A stretch of DNA of 64,000 nt from Ruegeria sp. Ofav3-42 (GCF_022347725.1 NZ_JAKRGB010000003.1:62001-126000), one strand, 5' to 3'; counted from the first letter of the stretch, positions 9,462-19,468 are shown. The notes: generated by a model not told the origin, from the letters alone. Program-made: numbers and translations.

Positions 9462-9507
9462 CTTCATCTGGCTGGAAATACCTCGGGGGTGTGGGGTCAG
9501 AGCCCCC
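9462..9507. repeat. Intergenic repeat, copy A
   Basis: Begins CTTCATCTGGCTGGAAATAC, then a CTCGGGGG run and an imperfect GGGG...CCCC hairpin. It closely matches 13751-13798 and, in inverse orientation and more weakly, 39985-40016. It lies between the convergent waaA and M20 amidohydrolase genes. I believe such elements are common after Roseobacter genes, but no function is assigned. Confidence 0.7.
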
Positions 9508-9521
9508 ATCTGTCCGAACCA

Positions 9522-10685
9522 TCAGGCCGCGGGCATCCGCTGCTCGACGATTTCCGCCCACCAACTGCACCCGGCCGGAATAGCCTCGTCATTGAAGTTG
9601 TACTCCGGATGATGCACGGCGGCCGTGTCACCATTGCCGACAAGGATGTAGGCTCCCGGGCGTTCTTCAAGCATAAAGGCAAAATCCTCGCCTCCCATGA
9701 TCAACGGAGCCTCATCGCAGCTGCCTGAAACCGAACGCGCAACGTCAGCGGCAAAGTCGGTCTGTTCATCGCTGTTCACCATCACCGGATAACCCCGGTA
9801 ATAGGTCACATCGACTGCGCCTTCGAACGTCGTGGCGATACCGTTACAGATCGCGTGAATGCGCTTTTCGGCCAGATCGCGCATTTCCTTGCTCATGGTG
9901 CGGACAGTCCCTTTGATCTTCACCGTCTGCGGGATCACGTTGAACGCGTTTGAAGACGTTTCGAATGACGTTACAGAAACCACAATGCGATCAATCGGGT
10001 CTGCGTTCCGCGACGCAATGGTCTGCAAAGCCAAAACAGCCTGCGCGGCCATCACGGTGGTGTCGACGGTTTCATGGGGTTTGGCGGCGTGCCCACCTTT
10101 ACCTTCGAAGGTAATATCGAATTGGTCCGTTGCCGCGAAAAAGGCGCCGGGCCGAATTGCGAAGCTGCCCACCGGGCGCCCCGGCCAGTTGTGCATGCCA
10201 TAGACCTCCTGAATGCCCCAGCGGTCCATCATGCCGTCCTCGCACATTTCACGTCCACCGCCACCGCCTTCTTCGGCAGGCTGGAAGATAACGATGACGG
10301 TTCCGTCAAAATTCCGCGTTTCGGACAAGTATTTCGTCGCACCAAGCAGCATCGCAGTATGCCCATCATGCCCGCAGGCATGCATCGCCCCGTCGGTTTT
10401 CGAGGCATAGTCCAGACCCGTCGCCTCGTGAATCGGCAACGCATCCATATCCGCCCGCAGGCCGATCACTTTGCCGCTTGTATCGGTCTTGCCTTTGATC
10501 ACACCAACGACGCCGGTACGTCCAATACCCGTCACGACCTCATCACAACCGAACTCTCGCAGCTTGTCGGCGACCAGCGCACTGGTGCGGTGCGTTTCGA
10601 ACAGAATCTCGGGGTTCTCGTGAATGTCGCGCCGCCATTCTGTAATTTCGCCCTGCAATTCGGCGAAGCGGTTTTTGATCGGCAT
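9522..10685 (-). CDS. M20-family amidohydrolase (hippurate hydrolase / N-acyl amino acid hydrolase type)
   Basis: A 387-aa metallohydrolase of peptidase family M20D, which cleaves N-acyl or N-carbamoyl amide bonds of amino acids. Metal-site motifs are visible: ADMDALP, ACGHDGHTAML, QPAEEGGGGG and the late PLIMGGEDFAFML, with a lid or dimerisation domain between. The start is set at MPIKNRFAEL (ATG 10685), preceded by a GGGAGAAGAG ribosome site; a longer frame would run into the MFS gene. It lies 59 bases downstream of the MFS gene and on the same strand, so the transporter may supply or export its substrate or product. Exact substrate unknown. Confidence 0.9.
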   Translation of the reverse strand: MPIKNRFAELQGEITEWRRDIHENPEILFETHRTSALVADKLREFGCDEVVTGIGRTGVVGVIKGKTDTSGKVIGLRADMDALPIHEATGLDYASKTDGAMHACGHDGHTAMLLGATKYLSETRNFDGTVIVIFQPAEEGGGGGREMCEDGMMDRWGIQEVYGMHNWPGRPVGSFAIRPGAFFAATDQFDITFEGKGGHAAKPHETVDTTVMAAQAVLALQTIASRNADPIDRIVVSVTSFETSSNAFNVIPQTVKIKGTVRTMSKEMRDLAEKRIHAICNGIATTFEGAVDVTYYRGYPVMVNSDEQTDFAADVARSVSGSCDEAPLIMGGEDFAFMLEERPGAYILVGNGDTAAVHHPEYNFNDEAIPAGCSWWAEIVEQRMPAA

Positions 10686-10744
10686 GCTCTTCTCCCAGCT
10701 TTGGTTTTTTCCGGCTCTCTGCCTCGTTACAGGAGCGACCGCAT

Positions 10745-11887
10745 TCAATCCAAATCGGCGGGCCGCAGCGCGCCGGATAACAGGACAATGAATACAGCCA
10801 GTGGCAGCAGAACCATGAATGCTAAGCGCAATGTAAGCATCTCTGCCAGAAACCCAATAAGCGGCGGGCCAATCAGCAACCCTCCGTATCCCAAAGTGGC
10901 TACACTGGCGATGGCCTGCCCAGGAGGCACGTTGGGATCGCTCGCTGCCCTACTGAAAGCCAGCGGCATGATCACCGCGTACCCGATCCCCATCAAAGCA
11001 AAACCTGTCAGCGCCAGCCCAGCCTCGGCGGCAGACACAACGCAGAATACACCCAACGCCGCAGACACTCCGCCAAAGCGGGCGACTGCAACCGGCCCGA
11101 GTCGGGCGATTGCGAAACCGCCTGCCAACCGGAACACAACCATCGCGACCGAGAACACCGCATATCCCAAAGCCGCGATGCTTTCCGTCGCGCCGGTCGC
11201 GTCTCTCAGGAAAATAGCGCTCCAATCAGCTACGGCGCCTTCGCCTAAGGCGCCACACAGGGCCGTGAACCCGACAAGGATCAATGCACCCGATGGCAAC
11301 GCAAAAACCTTACCAGTGGGTGATACCGCCCGGCGAGATGTCCACGACACCCATGACAATATCAGCGCGAGACCGACGACAACGCCGCCGGCCAAAAGAA
11401 AATGTTGTATCACACTCAGGCCCATCTGCACAGCCCCGAACCCGCTGAGTGCGCCCAGTCCGGCCCCGAGGCTCCACATCGCGTGAAACGACGACATGAC
11501 TGGTTTTTTGTAGGTTTGTTCGACCTCAGCAGCCCAGGCGTTCATTGCGACGTCCATCGAACCGTGAAACGCGCCAAACACAAACAGGAATATCGCCAGC
11601 GACCAGAACCCACCGGCCAAGGCCAGAAAAATCAGCGAAAACGTGTACAGAACGGCGATGACCCGCGTCAACGCCACAGCTCCGAACCGGTCGGTCAGAC
11701 GCCCCGTGATCGGAAACGAACACACAGCGCCTGCAGCCATGAACAGCAGACCATAACCTAGCGCTTCATGTGTCAGGTCCAACCGATCCCGCACTGCTGG
11801 AATGCGAGAAGCCCAGATGCCAAACAGCGCACCATTCAGAATAAACATGGCGGCCACGGCCCGCCACGCTGCCACGATTCCGATCAC
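10745..11887 (-). CDS. Major facilitator superfamily transporter, YbjJ-like
   Basis: A 380-aa, 12-helix membrane protein. It has the MFS loop motif GRLTDRFGAVALTR after helix 2 and an inner-membrane arrangement typical of the superfamily. The amino half, with ASRIPAVRDRL, resembles the YbjJ group of poorly characterised efflux-type carriers. The start is GTG at 11887 with AAGGA six bases upstream. The M20 amidohydrolase follows on the same strand. Substrate cannot be read from the sequence. Confidence 0.88.
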   Translation of the reverse strand: MIGIVAAWRAVAAMFILNGALFGIWASRIPAVRDRLDLTHEALGYGLLFMAAGAVCSFPITGRLTDRFGAVALTRVIAVLYTFSLIFLALAGGFWSLAIFLFVFGAFHGSMDVAMNAWAAEVEQTYKKPVMSSFHAMWSLGAGLGALSGFGAVQMGLSVIQHFLLAGGVVVGLALILSWVSWTSRRAVSPTGKVFALPSGALILVGFTALCGALGEGAVADWSAIFLRDATGATESIAALGYAVFSVAMVVFRLAGGFAIARLGPVAVARFGGVSAALGVFCVVSAAEAGLALTGFALMGIGYAVIMPLAFSRAASDPNVPPGQAIASVATLGYGGLLIGPPLIGFLAEMLTLRLAFMVLLPLAVFIVLLSGALRPADLD

Positions 11888-11956
11888 GGGAAATCCTTAG
11901 ATGTAAGCGTCAAATGCGGTCGTTCTACAGGCTGAATGCCCTCAGGCAAACATGGA

Positions 11957-13234
11957 TTATTCCAGCCTTTTGCGAATTTGCCGGATGGCGAACCAAACAC
12001 CCAAAACCACCGGGACCGTCACCGCTGCTGTCAGCATCCCCTTGCTGATCCCGGCCTTGGTGAGCGGATAAAGAAGGTAGCTGACCAGAGACACTGCGTA
12101 ATAGCTGATAGCGACCACCGACAGCCCCTCGACCGTATGCTGCAGACGCAGGGCCAGATCGGCGCGTCGGTCCATGCTTTCCAACAGCGCCTGATTCTGG
12201 GCGCTACGCTCAACGTCCACACGGGTTCGCAACAACTCTCCCGCACGAATGGCCCGGTCGGACAGCGCCTGCAGACGGCGTTCCGTCGACTTCACCGTGC
12301 GGATCGCGGGATCATAGCGGCGCATCATGAAGTCGGCAAAGTTCTGTCCCCCCTGGAACCGTTCCTCGCGCAAGACCTCGATCCGTTGGTTCACGATTGC
12401 CTCATAAGCCCCGGTCGCACCAAAACGGAACGAACACTGAGCCGACAGCGTTTCAAGCTCGATCGAGGTCGAAAGCAAGTCCTGCAACAGATTGTCAGGT
12501 TGCGCCGAGTTGTCGGTCATTTGCCCCATTAGCCGGGTAAGCTGTCCATCCAATTCCCCGATACGCGGCATAAGCTGTTTGACGCGTGCAAATCCAAGCA
12601 TGGACATTGCCTTGTAAGTTTCGATCTCGCACAGGCGCTGGACGATCCGCCCCGTCCTGCGCCGCCCGGTACCTTCCGTCACAAACATCGCAAAGCGCAT
12701 ATGCCCCGCCGGATCTATCCGGAAATCGCTGGCGCAGATGGCAGCATCGTCCAACACGCGGGCCACGGCAAGGCTTTCGGGCTCAAACCAGTCCAACAGT
12801 TTGGATTTGACAACCTCATCGCTCTGCCGTTCGACGACGCGCACCATCGCCGATGTCACCCTTTGGCCGGGACTGGCCATCAGCCAATCCGGTGGGAAAA
12901 CCTCAAAGTCGGCAGGGTTGAACGCCCGGTCACTGACATTCTGAGAGATCGCGGTGTAGGTCACGAACTCGGTATGTTGTTCCCATTTCAACCAATGGCG
13001 GCCGATCTGACCTGCGTAATGCGTGGCGTCCGGTTGCGGGTGTTGCGCCCCGTGACGATCCAGCAGGTCAATCAAATGAGCCAGATCTTCGCGACGATCT
13101 CGCGCAACGGCGGCTTCAGATTTCTTGATCGCCAGAAAGACCACCGTGCAGGGCATCGCTGCCACTGGGAACGGACGGGCGTGCAGTTCATTTGCCAACG
13201 CATAGCGCAGCGGGTGGTCATCTATCGGCGTCAT
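11957..13234 (-). CDS. DUF3422 family membrane-anchored protein
   Basis: A 425-aa product recognised as DUF3422. It has the characteristic amino motif HPLRYALANELHARPF, a long helical middle section with likely coiled-coil character, and two hydrophobic segments near the carboxyl end (VVAISYYAVSLVSYLLY and MLTAAVTVPVVLGVWFAI) that should anchor it in the membrane. Function is not known for the family. The ATG has GGAG upstream, and a good sigma-70-type promoter lies at 13259-13286. It appears to be transcribed alone. Confidence 0.85.
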   Translation of the reverse strand: MTPIDDHPLRYALANELHARPFPVAAMPCTVVFLAIKKSEAAVARDRREDLAHLIDLLDRHGAQHPQPDATHYAGQIGRHWLKWEQHTEFVTYTAISQNVSDRAFNPADFEVFPPDWLMASPGQRVTSAMVRVVERQSDEVVKSKLLDWFEPESLAVARVLDDAAICASDFRIDPAGHMRFAMFVTEGTGRRRTGRIVQRLCEIETYKAMSMLGFARVKQLMPRIGELDGQLTRLMGQMTDNSAQPDNLLQDLLSTSIELETLSAQCSFRFGATGAYEAIVNQRIEVLREERFQGGQNFADFMMRRYDPAIRTVKSTERRLQALSDRAIRAGELLRTRVDVERSAQNQALLESMDRRADLALRLQHTVEGLSVVAISYYAVSLVSYLLYPLTKAGISKGMLTAAVTVPVVLGVWFAIRQIRKRLE

Positions 13235-13258
13235 TTAGGGCTCCGTTTCGTCCGAGGC

Positions 13259-13286
13259 ACTATACGACACCTTCAAAATACATCAA
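13259..13286 (-). promoter_or_regulatory. Predicted sigma-70 promoter of the DUF3422 gene
   Basis: On the minus strand TTGATG (complement of 13281-13286) and TATAGT (complement of 13259-13264) are separated by 16 bases. The -10 is about 25 bases upstream of the ATG at 13234. The surrounding gap is clearly AT-richer than the neighbouring genes. Confidence 0.6.
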
Positions 13287-13341
13287 TTATCTTTTTATTT
13301 CATATACTTACGAGGATACGATAGTATACAATCCATCTATC

Positions 13342-13698
13342 TCATTGATTTGGCTGCCACAGCTCGATTGGATTCCCTTCGGGATCGTGAACGCGGGCGA
13401 ACTTGCCCACCTCGCTATCCCATTCGGCGCGCGTCTCTACGGCGATCCCGGCGGATTCCAGCTGTGCAATCATGGCCGCCAGATCATCGACCCGAAAGTT
13501 TATCATCCACTGCTGCTCGGCCCGCCCAAAATACTCGGTATCCTGCGCGAACGGAGCAAACACCGTGTACCCTTCGCGCTGTTTCCATGGCACAGGATCG
13601 AAGTGATTGACGCCCAGATGCTTTTCATACCACGCACTCAAAGCTTCGGGATCACGGGCACGGAAGAACACCCCCCCAATACCGTTTACTTTCTGCAT
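13342..13698 (-). CDS. VOC (glyoxalase/bleomycin-resistance) superfamily protein
   Basis: A 118-aa single-module vicinal-oxygen-chelate protein: GIGGVFFRARDPEALSAWYEKHLGV at the amino end and VHDPEGNPIELWQP at the carboxyl end, with a conserved Glu in the last strand as expected for a metal ligand. These proteins act as dimers in glyoxalase, dioxygenase or resistance roles; the substrate here is unknown. ATG 13698 was chosen because AGGAG lies 7 bases upstream and the module begins there. It stands alone between the DUF3422 promoter and repeat copy B. Confidence 0.85.
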   Translation of the reverse strand: MQKVNGIGGVFFRARDPEALSAWYEKHLGVNHFDPVPWKQREGYTVFAPFAQDTEYFGRAEQQWMINFRVDDLAAMIAQLESAGIAVETRAEWDSEVGKFARVHDPEGNPIELWQPNQ

Positions 13699-13750
13699 CA
13701 CCAAACTCCTGCCTATAATAACCACAAACCAACGTACCACACTCCAGCAG

Positions 13751-13798
13751 CTTCATCTGGCTGCAAATACCTTGGGGGTAAGGGGGCAAAGCCCCCTT
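13751..13798. repeat. Intergenic repeat, copy B
   Basis: Nearly identical to copy A: CTTCATCTGGCTGCAAATAC, then CTTGGGGG. It ends in a strong hairpin in which AAGGGGGC (13780-13787) pairs with GCCCCCTT (13791-13798) across a 3-base loop. It sits between the terminator of pntB and the start of the VOC gene. Confidence 0.75.
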
Positions 13799-13812
13799 CA
13801 TGACAAAAAAGA

Positions 13813-13836
13813 AAAGGGCGCCCGCAGGCGCCCTTT
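13813..13836 (-). terminator. Rho-independent terminator after pntB
   Basis: A perfect 10-bp stem (AAAGGGCGCC with GGCGCCCTTT) around a CGCA loop. On the minus strand it continues into TTTTCTTTTTT. It lies about 22 bases beyond the pntB stop and so closes the pntA-pntB transcript. Confidence 0.88.
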
Positions 13837-13858
13837 GCAATTTGGTTGATCCCTTTGA

Positions 13859-15313
13859 TCAGTCGATCATCGGCAACAGCTTGTCCAGCGACTCTTTGGC
13901 GTCGCCGTAGAACATGCGGGTGTTCTCCTTGAAGAACAGCGGGTTTTCGATGCCCGAATAGCCGGTGCCCTGACCACGCTTGGACACGAAGACCTGCTTG
14001 GCCTTCCAGCATTCCAGAACCGGCATACCGGCGATGGGACTGTTGGGATCTTCCTGCGCCGCTGGGTTCACGATGTCGTTCGAACCGATAACGATGGCCA
14101 CATCCGTTTCCGGGAAGTCATCATTGATCTCGTCCATCTCCAGAACGATGTCATACGGCACCTTCGCCTCGGCCAGCAGCACGTTCATGTGGCCAGGCAG
14201 ACGACCGGCAACGGGGTGGATCGCGAAACGCACCTCTTTGCCCTTTGCGCGCAGTTTGCGGACCAGTTCGGACACCGATTGCTGCGCCTGCGCCACGGCC
14301 ATGCCATAGCCCGGGATGATGATAACGCTGTCGGCATCGTTCAGAGCTGCCGCAACACCATCCGCGTCGATCGCTACCTGCTCACCCTCGACAGCCATCT
14401 GCTCACCCTGCGGGCCACCAAAGCCGCCCAGGATCACACTGACAAAGTGACGGTTCATCGCCTTACACATGATGTAGGACAGGATCGCACCGGACGAACC
14501 CACCAGCGCGCCGACCACGATCAGCAGGTCGTTGCCCAGTGAGAAACCAATCGCCGCGGCCGCCCAGCCCGAGTAGCTGTTCAGCATCGAGACAACCACC
14601 GGCATGTCGGCGCCGCCGATGCCCATGATCAGGTGGTAGCCGATGAACAGTGCGGCCAGGGTCATCAGGATCAGCGGGAACAGTCCACCGGTTGAGGTGT
14701 ACCAGATCAGGCAGATCAGCGAGAGACCGGCTGCCGCTGCGTTCAACGCATGACCGCCGGGCAGCTTGGTTGCCGCAGAGGTCACTTTACCCGCCAGCTT
14801 GCCGTAGGCCACGACTGAGCCGGTAAAGGTGATCGCACCGATGAAGATGCCGAGGAACAGTTCGACATGCAGGATCGCAAGCTCGGCCGAGGTCTTCTTG
14901 GCGATGAGCTTGGCGAAAGCGCCCAGATCGGACAGATCCGCCTCTTTCGCGCTGTCGGCAATCGCCATGACCTGCGCCACATTGCCGATCTCAAAATGCG
15001 CGTTGAAGCCGACGAACACAGCCGCCAGACCAACCAGAGAGTGCATCGCAGCAACAAGCTGTGGCATCTCGGTCATCTGCACGCGCTGCGCAACGTATTG
15101 GCCGATGAAACCACCGCCCGCGATCAGCAGCAGCGACAGCAACCAAAAGCCCGAGCCGGGGCCAACTAGCGTGGCAAAAACCGCCAGCGCCATACCGACG
15201 ATGCCGTACCACACAGCGCGCTTGGCGCTTTCCTGGTTCGACAGACCGCCGAGCGAAAGGATGAACAGAACAGCCGCAACGACATAGGCGGCAGTAGTGA
15301 AGCCAAATTCCAT
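13859..15313 (-). CDS. pntB: NAD(P) transhydrogenase beta subunit
   Basis: PntB is the NADP(H)-binding, mostly membrane-embedded subunit of the proton-translocating transhydrogenase, which uses the proton gradient to make NADPH from NADH. The 484-aa protein has about nine hydrophobic helices in its first 300 residues and the Rossmann-like NADP domain at the end ([13 protein letters not shown], and [10 protein letters not shown]). A strong AAGGAGG precedes ATG 15313. It follows pntA after 13 bases, the usual order, and ends at a strong terminator. Confidence 0.97.
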   Translation of the reverse strand: MEFGFTTAAYVVAAVLFILSLGGLSNQESAKRAVWYGIVGMALAVFATLVGPGSGFWLLSLLLIAGGGFIGQYVAQRVQMTEMPQLVAAMHSLVGLAAVFVGFNAHFEIGNVAQVMAIADSAKEADLSDLGAFAKLIAKKTSAELAILHVELFLGIFIGAITFTGSVVAYGKLAGKVTSAATKLPGGHALNAAAAGLSLICLIWYTSTGGLFPLILMTLAALFIGYHLIMGIGGADMPVVVSMLNSYSGWAAAAIGFSLGNDLLIVVGALVGSSGAILSYIMCKAMNRHFVSVILGGFGGPQGEQMAVEGEQVAIDADGVAAALNDADSVIIIPGYGMAVAQAQQSVSELVRKLRAKGKEVRFAIHPVAGRLPGHMNVLLAEAKVPYDIVLEMDEINDDFPETDVAIVIGSNDIVNPAAQEDPNSPIAGMPVLECWKAKQVFVSKRGQGTGYSGIENPLFFKENTRMFYGDAKESLDKLLPMID

Positions 15314-15326
15314 GTGCCCGGCCTCC

Positions 15327-16898
15327 TTAAGATTTCTGGAACATGGCGAGCATGCGCCGGGTTACGAGGAAGCCGCCGAAGATGTTGATCCCGGCCATGA
15401 AGACGGACAGTGCCGCCAGCAGAATGACAAGGAACGACCCCGATCCGATCTGCATCAGGGCCCCGACGATGATGATCGACGAGATCGCGTTGGTGATCGC
15501 CATCAGCGGTGTGTGGAGCGAGTGTGCAACATTCCAGATCACCTGGAAGCCGACAAAGATGGCCAACACGAAGACGATGAAATGCTGCATGAAGCTGGCC
15601 GGAGCGATCAGCCCCACCAACAACATCAGCGCACCACCGACACCCAAAAGGGTAAACTGCTGCTTGGTCTGCGCCTTGAAGGCTGCGATTTCCTGCGCCT
15701 TTTTCTCTTCCGGGGTCAGTTCTTTGACCTCGGGCTTTTTCTGTGCCGCGATCGCCTGCACTTTGGGCGGTGGCGGTGGGAAGGTGATCTCGCCCTCATA
15801 GGTCACGGTCGAACCGCGGATCACATCGTCTTCCATGTCGTGATTGACCTGACCGTCCTTTTCGGGCGTCAGGTCCGACATCATGTGGCGGATATTGGTC
15901 GCATAGAGAGACGAGGATTGCGCCGCCATCCGGCTGGGGAAGTCGGTATAACCGATGATGGTCACGCCATTGTCGGTCACGATCTTCTCATCCGGTACGG
16001 TCAGCTTGCAGTTGCCGCCTTTTTCCGCCGCCAAATCAACGATGACCGAGCCGGGCTTCATGCTTTCGACCATGTCCCTGGTCCAAAGCTCAGGCGCTTC
16101 ACGGTTCGGGATCAACGCCGTGGTGATGACGATGTCCATTTCCGGCGCAAGCTCACGGAACTTGGCCAGCTGCGCGTTGCGGAACTCTTCCGACTGAACC
16201 GAGGCATAGCCGCCGGTGGAGGCGCCGTCCTGCTGGTCGTCTTCAAAGTCCAGATAGACGAATTCAGCACCCATGGATTCGACCTGTTCCGCCACTTCAG
16301 GGCGCACGTCGAACGCGTAGGTGATCGCACCCAGCGAGGTCGAGGTTCCGATGGCGGCCAGACCGGCCACACCGGCACCGACGATCAGAACCTTGGCAGG
16401 TGGAACTTTACCAGCGGCCGTTACCTGACCAGTGAAGAAACGGCCAAAGTTGTTGCCCGCCTCGATCACCGCGCGATAACCGGCGATATTGGCCATCGAC
16501 GACAGCGCGTCCATTTTCTGCGCGCGCGAGATTCGCGGGACCATCTCCATGGCGATCACGTTCGCGCCCTTGGATTTAGCCAGTTCCATCCCCTCTTCGT
16601 TCCCGGCTGGATTGAAGAATGAGATCAGCGTTTTGCCCTTTGTCAGGCGCTTCAGCTCGGTCTCGGTGGGTTGACGCACCTTGGCAACAATATCCGCCGT
16701 CTTCCACAGCGAGGCGGCGGTTTTGACGATCTCAACGCCCGCGGCCTCATAGGCTGCATCGGAAAAGCCAGCGGCCTCACCAGCGCCTTTCTCGATCAGG
16801 CATTCATAGCCCAGTTTCTGCAACTGCACGGCAGAGTCAGGCGTCATCGCGACACGGTTCTCTCCGTCCAGTATCTCTTTTGGTGTGCCTATCTTCAC
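15327..16898 (-). CDS. pntA: NAD(P) transhydrogenase alpha subunit
   Basis: PntA carries the NAD(H)-binding domain. The 523-aa single polypeptide contains the alanine-dehydrogenase-like domain starting MKIGTPKE, the nucleotide motif GAGVAGLAA near residue 173, a proline/lysine-rich linker ([15 protein letters not shown]), and four C-terminal membrane helices. In some relatives these are two genes (pntAa/pntAb); here they are fused. The start is GTG 16898 with AGGGGGA about 7 bases upstream. A dyad lies at 16945-16961 in its leader. Confidence 0.97.
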   Translation of the reverse strand: MKIGTPKEILDGENRVAMTPDSAVQLQKLGYECLIEKGAGEAAGFSDAAYEAAGVEIVKTAASLWKTADIVAKVRQPTETELKRLTKGKTLISFFNPAGNEEGMELAKSKGANVIAMEMVPRISRAQKMDALSSMANIAGYRAVIEAGNNFGRFFTGQVTAAGKVPPAKVLIVGAGVAGLAAIGTSTSLGAITYAFDVRPEVAEQVESMGAEFVYLDFEDDQQDGASTGGYASVQSEEFRNAQLAKFRELAPEMDIVITTALIPNREAPELWTRDMVESMKPGSVIVDLAAEKGGNCKLTVPDEKIVTDNGVTIIGYTDFPSRMAAQSSSLYATNIRHMMSDLTPEKDGQVNHDMEDDVIRGSTVTYEGEITFPPPPPKVQAIAAQKKPEVKELTPEEKKAQEIAAFKAQTKQQFTLLGVGGALMLLVGLIAPASFMQHFIVFVLAIFVGFQVIWNVAHSLHTPLMAITNAISSIIIVGALMQIGSGSFLVILLAALSVFMAGINIFGGFLVTRRMLAMFQKS

Positions 16899-16944
16899 TG
16901 GCAGTCCCCCTAATTTTCACTCTGACCGAGCGGGTGGTCGGTAT

Positions 16945-16961
16945 TGTTTGTTAAGCAAACA
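16945..16961. promoter_or_regulatory. Dyad upstream of pntAB
   Basis: TGTTTG and CAAACA form a perfect 6-bp inverted repeat with a 5-base spacer, 47 bases upstream of the pntA start in a 127-base gap. It could bind a dimeric regulator. No regulator family can be named from this alone. Confidence 0.35.
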
Positions 16962-17025
16962 TGTATCCTGCGCAACATTATTTCGCAAGCGCAGCATATT
17001 TACGTTGTGTCATTGCAACATCGCG

Positions 17026-17475
17026 TCATATCCATCGGCGGGTTTGTCGTTCGTATCTGGCAAAATCTGCGCGAAAAGTTCTGCGCAAACGGTCCTCCTC
17101 GGGCAGAATAAAACGTCGTTCCAAGATCCAGACGAAAACCGGAACCAAGACCAGAGAAAGGACAGCATCAAATCGCAGGATCAGCCCTGCAAGGATCAGC
17201 ACATCGCCAACGTAGATCGGGTTTCGGCTGCGTTTGAATATCCCCGACTGAACAAGCGAAGTCGGTGTTTCATGCGGAATGATTGTCGTGCGATGACGAC
17301 GAAACTCGGTGATGGCCAACGCGATCAAAATCACTCCGCCACCAATCAGGAATCCGCTGAGAAGATCGGTAAACCCACTGTCCAGTGACAATCTCATCGG
17401 CATATGCCGCGCCTGCAGCCACGCCAGCACGGCAAAGCCCAGCAACCAAACCGGAGGGATGTCGATTTTACGCAT
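17026..17475 (-). CDS. Isoprenylcysteine carboxyl methyltransferase-like membrane protein
   Basis: A 149-aa integral membrane protein with about four hydrophobic segments and the ICMT/PEMT-type motif SRNPIYVGDVL, followed by a basic-acidic end ERRFILPEEDRLRRTF that in this superfamily forms the SAM site. The substrate is unlikely to be isoprenylcysteine in a bacterium and is unknown. I chose ATG 17475 (MRKIDIPPVW); the ribosome site is weak and a longer frame exists upstream. It has a distant relative in this window at 35996-36601. Confidence 0.75.
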   Translation of the reverse strand: MRKIDIPPVWLLGFAVLAWLQARHMPMRLSLDSGFTDLLSGFLIGGGVILIALAITEFRRHRTTIIPHETPTSLVQSGIFKRSRNPIYVGDVLILAGLILRFDAVLSLVLVPVFVWILERRFILPEEDRLRRTFRADFARYERQTRRWI

Positions 17476-17690
17476 GTCGGGCTGTCTTTCGTTCCGGCAG
17501 TGGTAAAAAATGTCGCTTTTGCCCGATGACCTACCGCTTTTCCGCAGCAATAGCAAAACCACAGTTGGTCGCAGCAGAAAAACCTTTTCTCTACCCACCG
17601 CGGTTGCCATCAAATTCGTCGAACATGGACAGACGCTTTTGGATCAGTTAGCCATTTAACCCGAAAAGTGCCCACCACATTCACAGGATT

Positions 17691-18887
17691 ATGATGACCG
17701 ACTTTGCCGCGACCAAAGCCATGTTCGACCTGCCTGAAGGTGTCATTTACCTCGACGGCAACTCACTCGGGCCGCTGCCCCGCGCTGCCGGAGATCGGGT
17801 GAATGAAATGATGGTTCAGGAATGGGGGCAGATGTTGATCACCGGCTGGAACAAGGCCGGGTGGATGGGGTTGCCGACGGGCTTGGGTGATCGCATCGGC
17901 CAGCTGATCGGGGCCGAGCCCGGCAGCGTTGTCATCGGCGACACACTCTCCATTAAGGTCTATCAGGCTGTGGCCTCGGCGCTGGAACTGTGCCCTGACC
18001 GCAAGGTCGTGCTGTCGGACAGCGGGAACTTTCCGTCAGATCTTTATATGGTGGACGGTCTGCTGCGCTCTCTGGGTTCGGATTACGAGCTGCGTGTCGT
18101 CGCCCCCGAGGACATCGCCAAAAACGTCACCGAGAATGTGGCAGTTCTGATGCTGACCGAAGTGGATTATCGCTCGGGCCGCATGCATGACATGAAAGCC
18201 TTGACCGAATTGGCCCATGCGAACGGTACGATCACAGTTTGGGATCTGGCTCATTCTGCCGGCGCGATTCCCGTCGATCTGGCCGGGTGCAACGCTGATT
18301 TCGCCGTCGGCTGCACATACAAATACCTGAATGGTGGCCCCGGAGCGCCCGCGTTTATCTATGTCGCGCCGCGCCTGGCGAACCGGGTGCGTCCCGCGCT
18401 CTCCGGCTGGCTGGGCCACGAATCCCCATTTGCCTTTGATCTGGATTACCGCCCCGGAAACGGCATTGAGCGGATGCGTGTTGGCACACCTCCGGTCATT
18501 CAAATGACCGCTCTGTCCTCTGCGATGGATGTCTGGGACATGGCCAATATGCAGGACGTGCGCACCAAATCAATCGATCTGACCGAGCTGTTCATCGAAC
18601 GGGTCGAAGCCACCTGCCCTGATCTGCACCTGGCCAGCCCGCGCGATCCCGAGCGGCGCGGCAGTCAAGTGTCTTTCCGTTTTGCAGATGGTTACGCTGC
18701 AATGCAGGCTCTGATCGCGCGTGGCGTAATCGGAGATTTCCGCGCGCCGGACATCATGCGCTTCGGCTTCACGCCGCTATACGTTGACGAACATGACGTT
18801 GAGCGCGCCGTGGAAATCCTTGCAGATATCATGCAGAACCGCCTGTGGGATACTCCGGAAAACAAGGTACGGCAACGCGTTACCTGA
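17691..18887 (+). CDS. kynU: Kynureninase
   Basis: Kynureninase cleaves kynurenine to anthranilate and alanine using PLP, as part of tryptophan degradation. The 398-aa protein matches the family in length and carries YLDGNSLGPLP at the amino end, WDLAHSAGA (the PLP-nitrogen aspartate) and YKYLNGGPGAPAF, which contains the Schiff-base lysine. ATG 17691 and ATG 17694 are both possible, with ACAGGA just upstream. No other kyn gene is adjacent. Its last 8 bases overlap the end of the convergent TetR gene. Confidence 0.95.
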   Translation: MMTDFAATKAMFDLPEGVIYLDGNSLGPLPRAAGDRVNEMMVQEWGQMLITGWNKAGWMGLPTGLGDRIGQLIGAEPGSVVIGDTLSIKVYQAVASALELCPDRKVVLSDSGNFPSDLYMVDGLLRSLGSDYELRVVAPEDIAKNVTENVAVLMLTEVDYRSGRMHDMKALTELAHANGTITVWDLAHSAGAIPVDLAGCNADFAVGCTYKYLNGGPGAPAFIYVAPRLANRVRPALSGWLGHESPFAFDLDYRPGNGIERMRVGTPPVIQMTALSSAMDVWDMANMQDVRTKSIDLTELFIERVEATCPDLHLASPRDPERRGSQVSFRFADGYAAMQALIARGVIGDFRAPDIMRFGFTPLYVDEHDVERAVEILADIMQNRLWDTPENKVRQRVT

Positions 18888-19458
18888 CCTCAAGCGCTGC
18901 GCCGATCAGTTTGGAAAACTGCGTGACAAGGTTTTCGTACTCCTCGGCACCACCGGCGCTTACCTTCAACCCCTTGAGAGCGGCCGTAATGGTCTTGGCC
19001 ATCTCCCCGGCCTCAGCGGTCAGGCGGACCCGCCCGGCTTTTTCTTCACGCAAAAGCCACTCGGCATATAGTCCGGCCAGGTCCGCCTCGCCCTGCGACA
19101 GGATATCAGAGGCCAGTGATTTGGTGCTATCCAGGACTTCCAGCCCGTGAGGAGAGGCAAGAATGGCGGCTATCCCCTCGGTCTGAGCCTGAACCGCACG
19201 TGCAAAAACATCCGGTATGGAACCGGGTGTTTTCAACGCTTTGGCGACTGCCTCGCTTTTCTCAACATAGTAAAGCTCGGTCAGTTTACTGACGATCGCC
19301 TCTTTATTCTTGAAATGCAGATACACGGCAGGACGGGACATCCCGGCGCCCCGCGCTATGTCGTCCATTGAAGTTTTCCGGAACCCATAAGTCGCAAAGG
19401 CCTGAAAGGCCGAGGTCAGAATCGCCTGCTGGCGTGTATCGTCTTTTATTTCTGCCAT
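18880..19458 (-). CDS. TetR-family transcriptional regulator
   Basis: A 192-aa regulator. The helix-turn-helix is at about residues 25-50 (TSMDDIARGAGMSRPAVYLHF), typical of TetR, and the remainder is the all-helical ligand-binding and dimerisation domain. It is divergent from the molybdenum hydroxylase genes, and the shared 99-base gap has a perfect palindrome plus repeated TGACAC half-sites over a promoter-like sequence. It therefore probably represses both itself and the hydroxylase genes until an inducer binds. The inducer is unknown. Confidence 0.93.
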   Translation of the reverse strand: MAEIKDDTRQQAILTSAFQAFATYGFRKTSMDDIARGAGMSRPAVYLHFKNKEAIVSKLTELYYVEKSEAVAKALKTPGSIPDVFARAVQAQTEGIAAILASPHGLEVLDSTKSLASDILSQGEADLAGLYAEWLLREEKAGRVRLTAEAGEMAKTITAALKGLKVSAGGAEEYENLVTQFSKLIGAALEVR

Positions 19459-19468
19459 ACCTGAACTC

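Noticed and set aside
10074-11486. A plus-strand frame of about 470 aa
   Set aside because: It lies antisense over the M20 amidohydrolase and MFS genes, has low-complexity composition and no domain, and is explained by codon bias of the real genes.
15297-16622. A plus-strand frame of about 440 aa antisense to pntA
   Set aside because: His/Arg-rich, domain-free sequence opposite a well-identified gene; an artefact of high GC.
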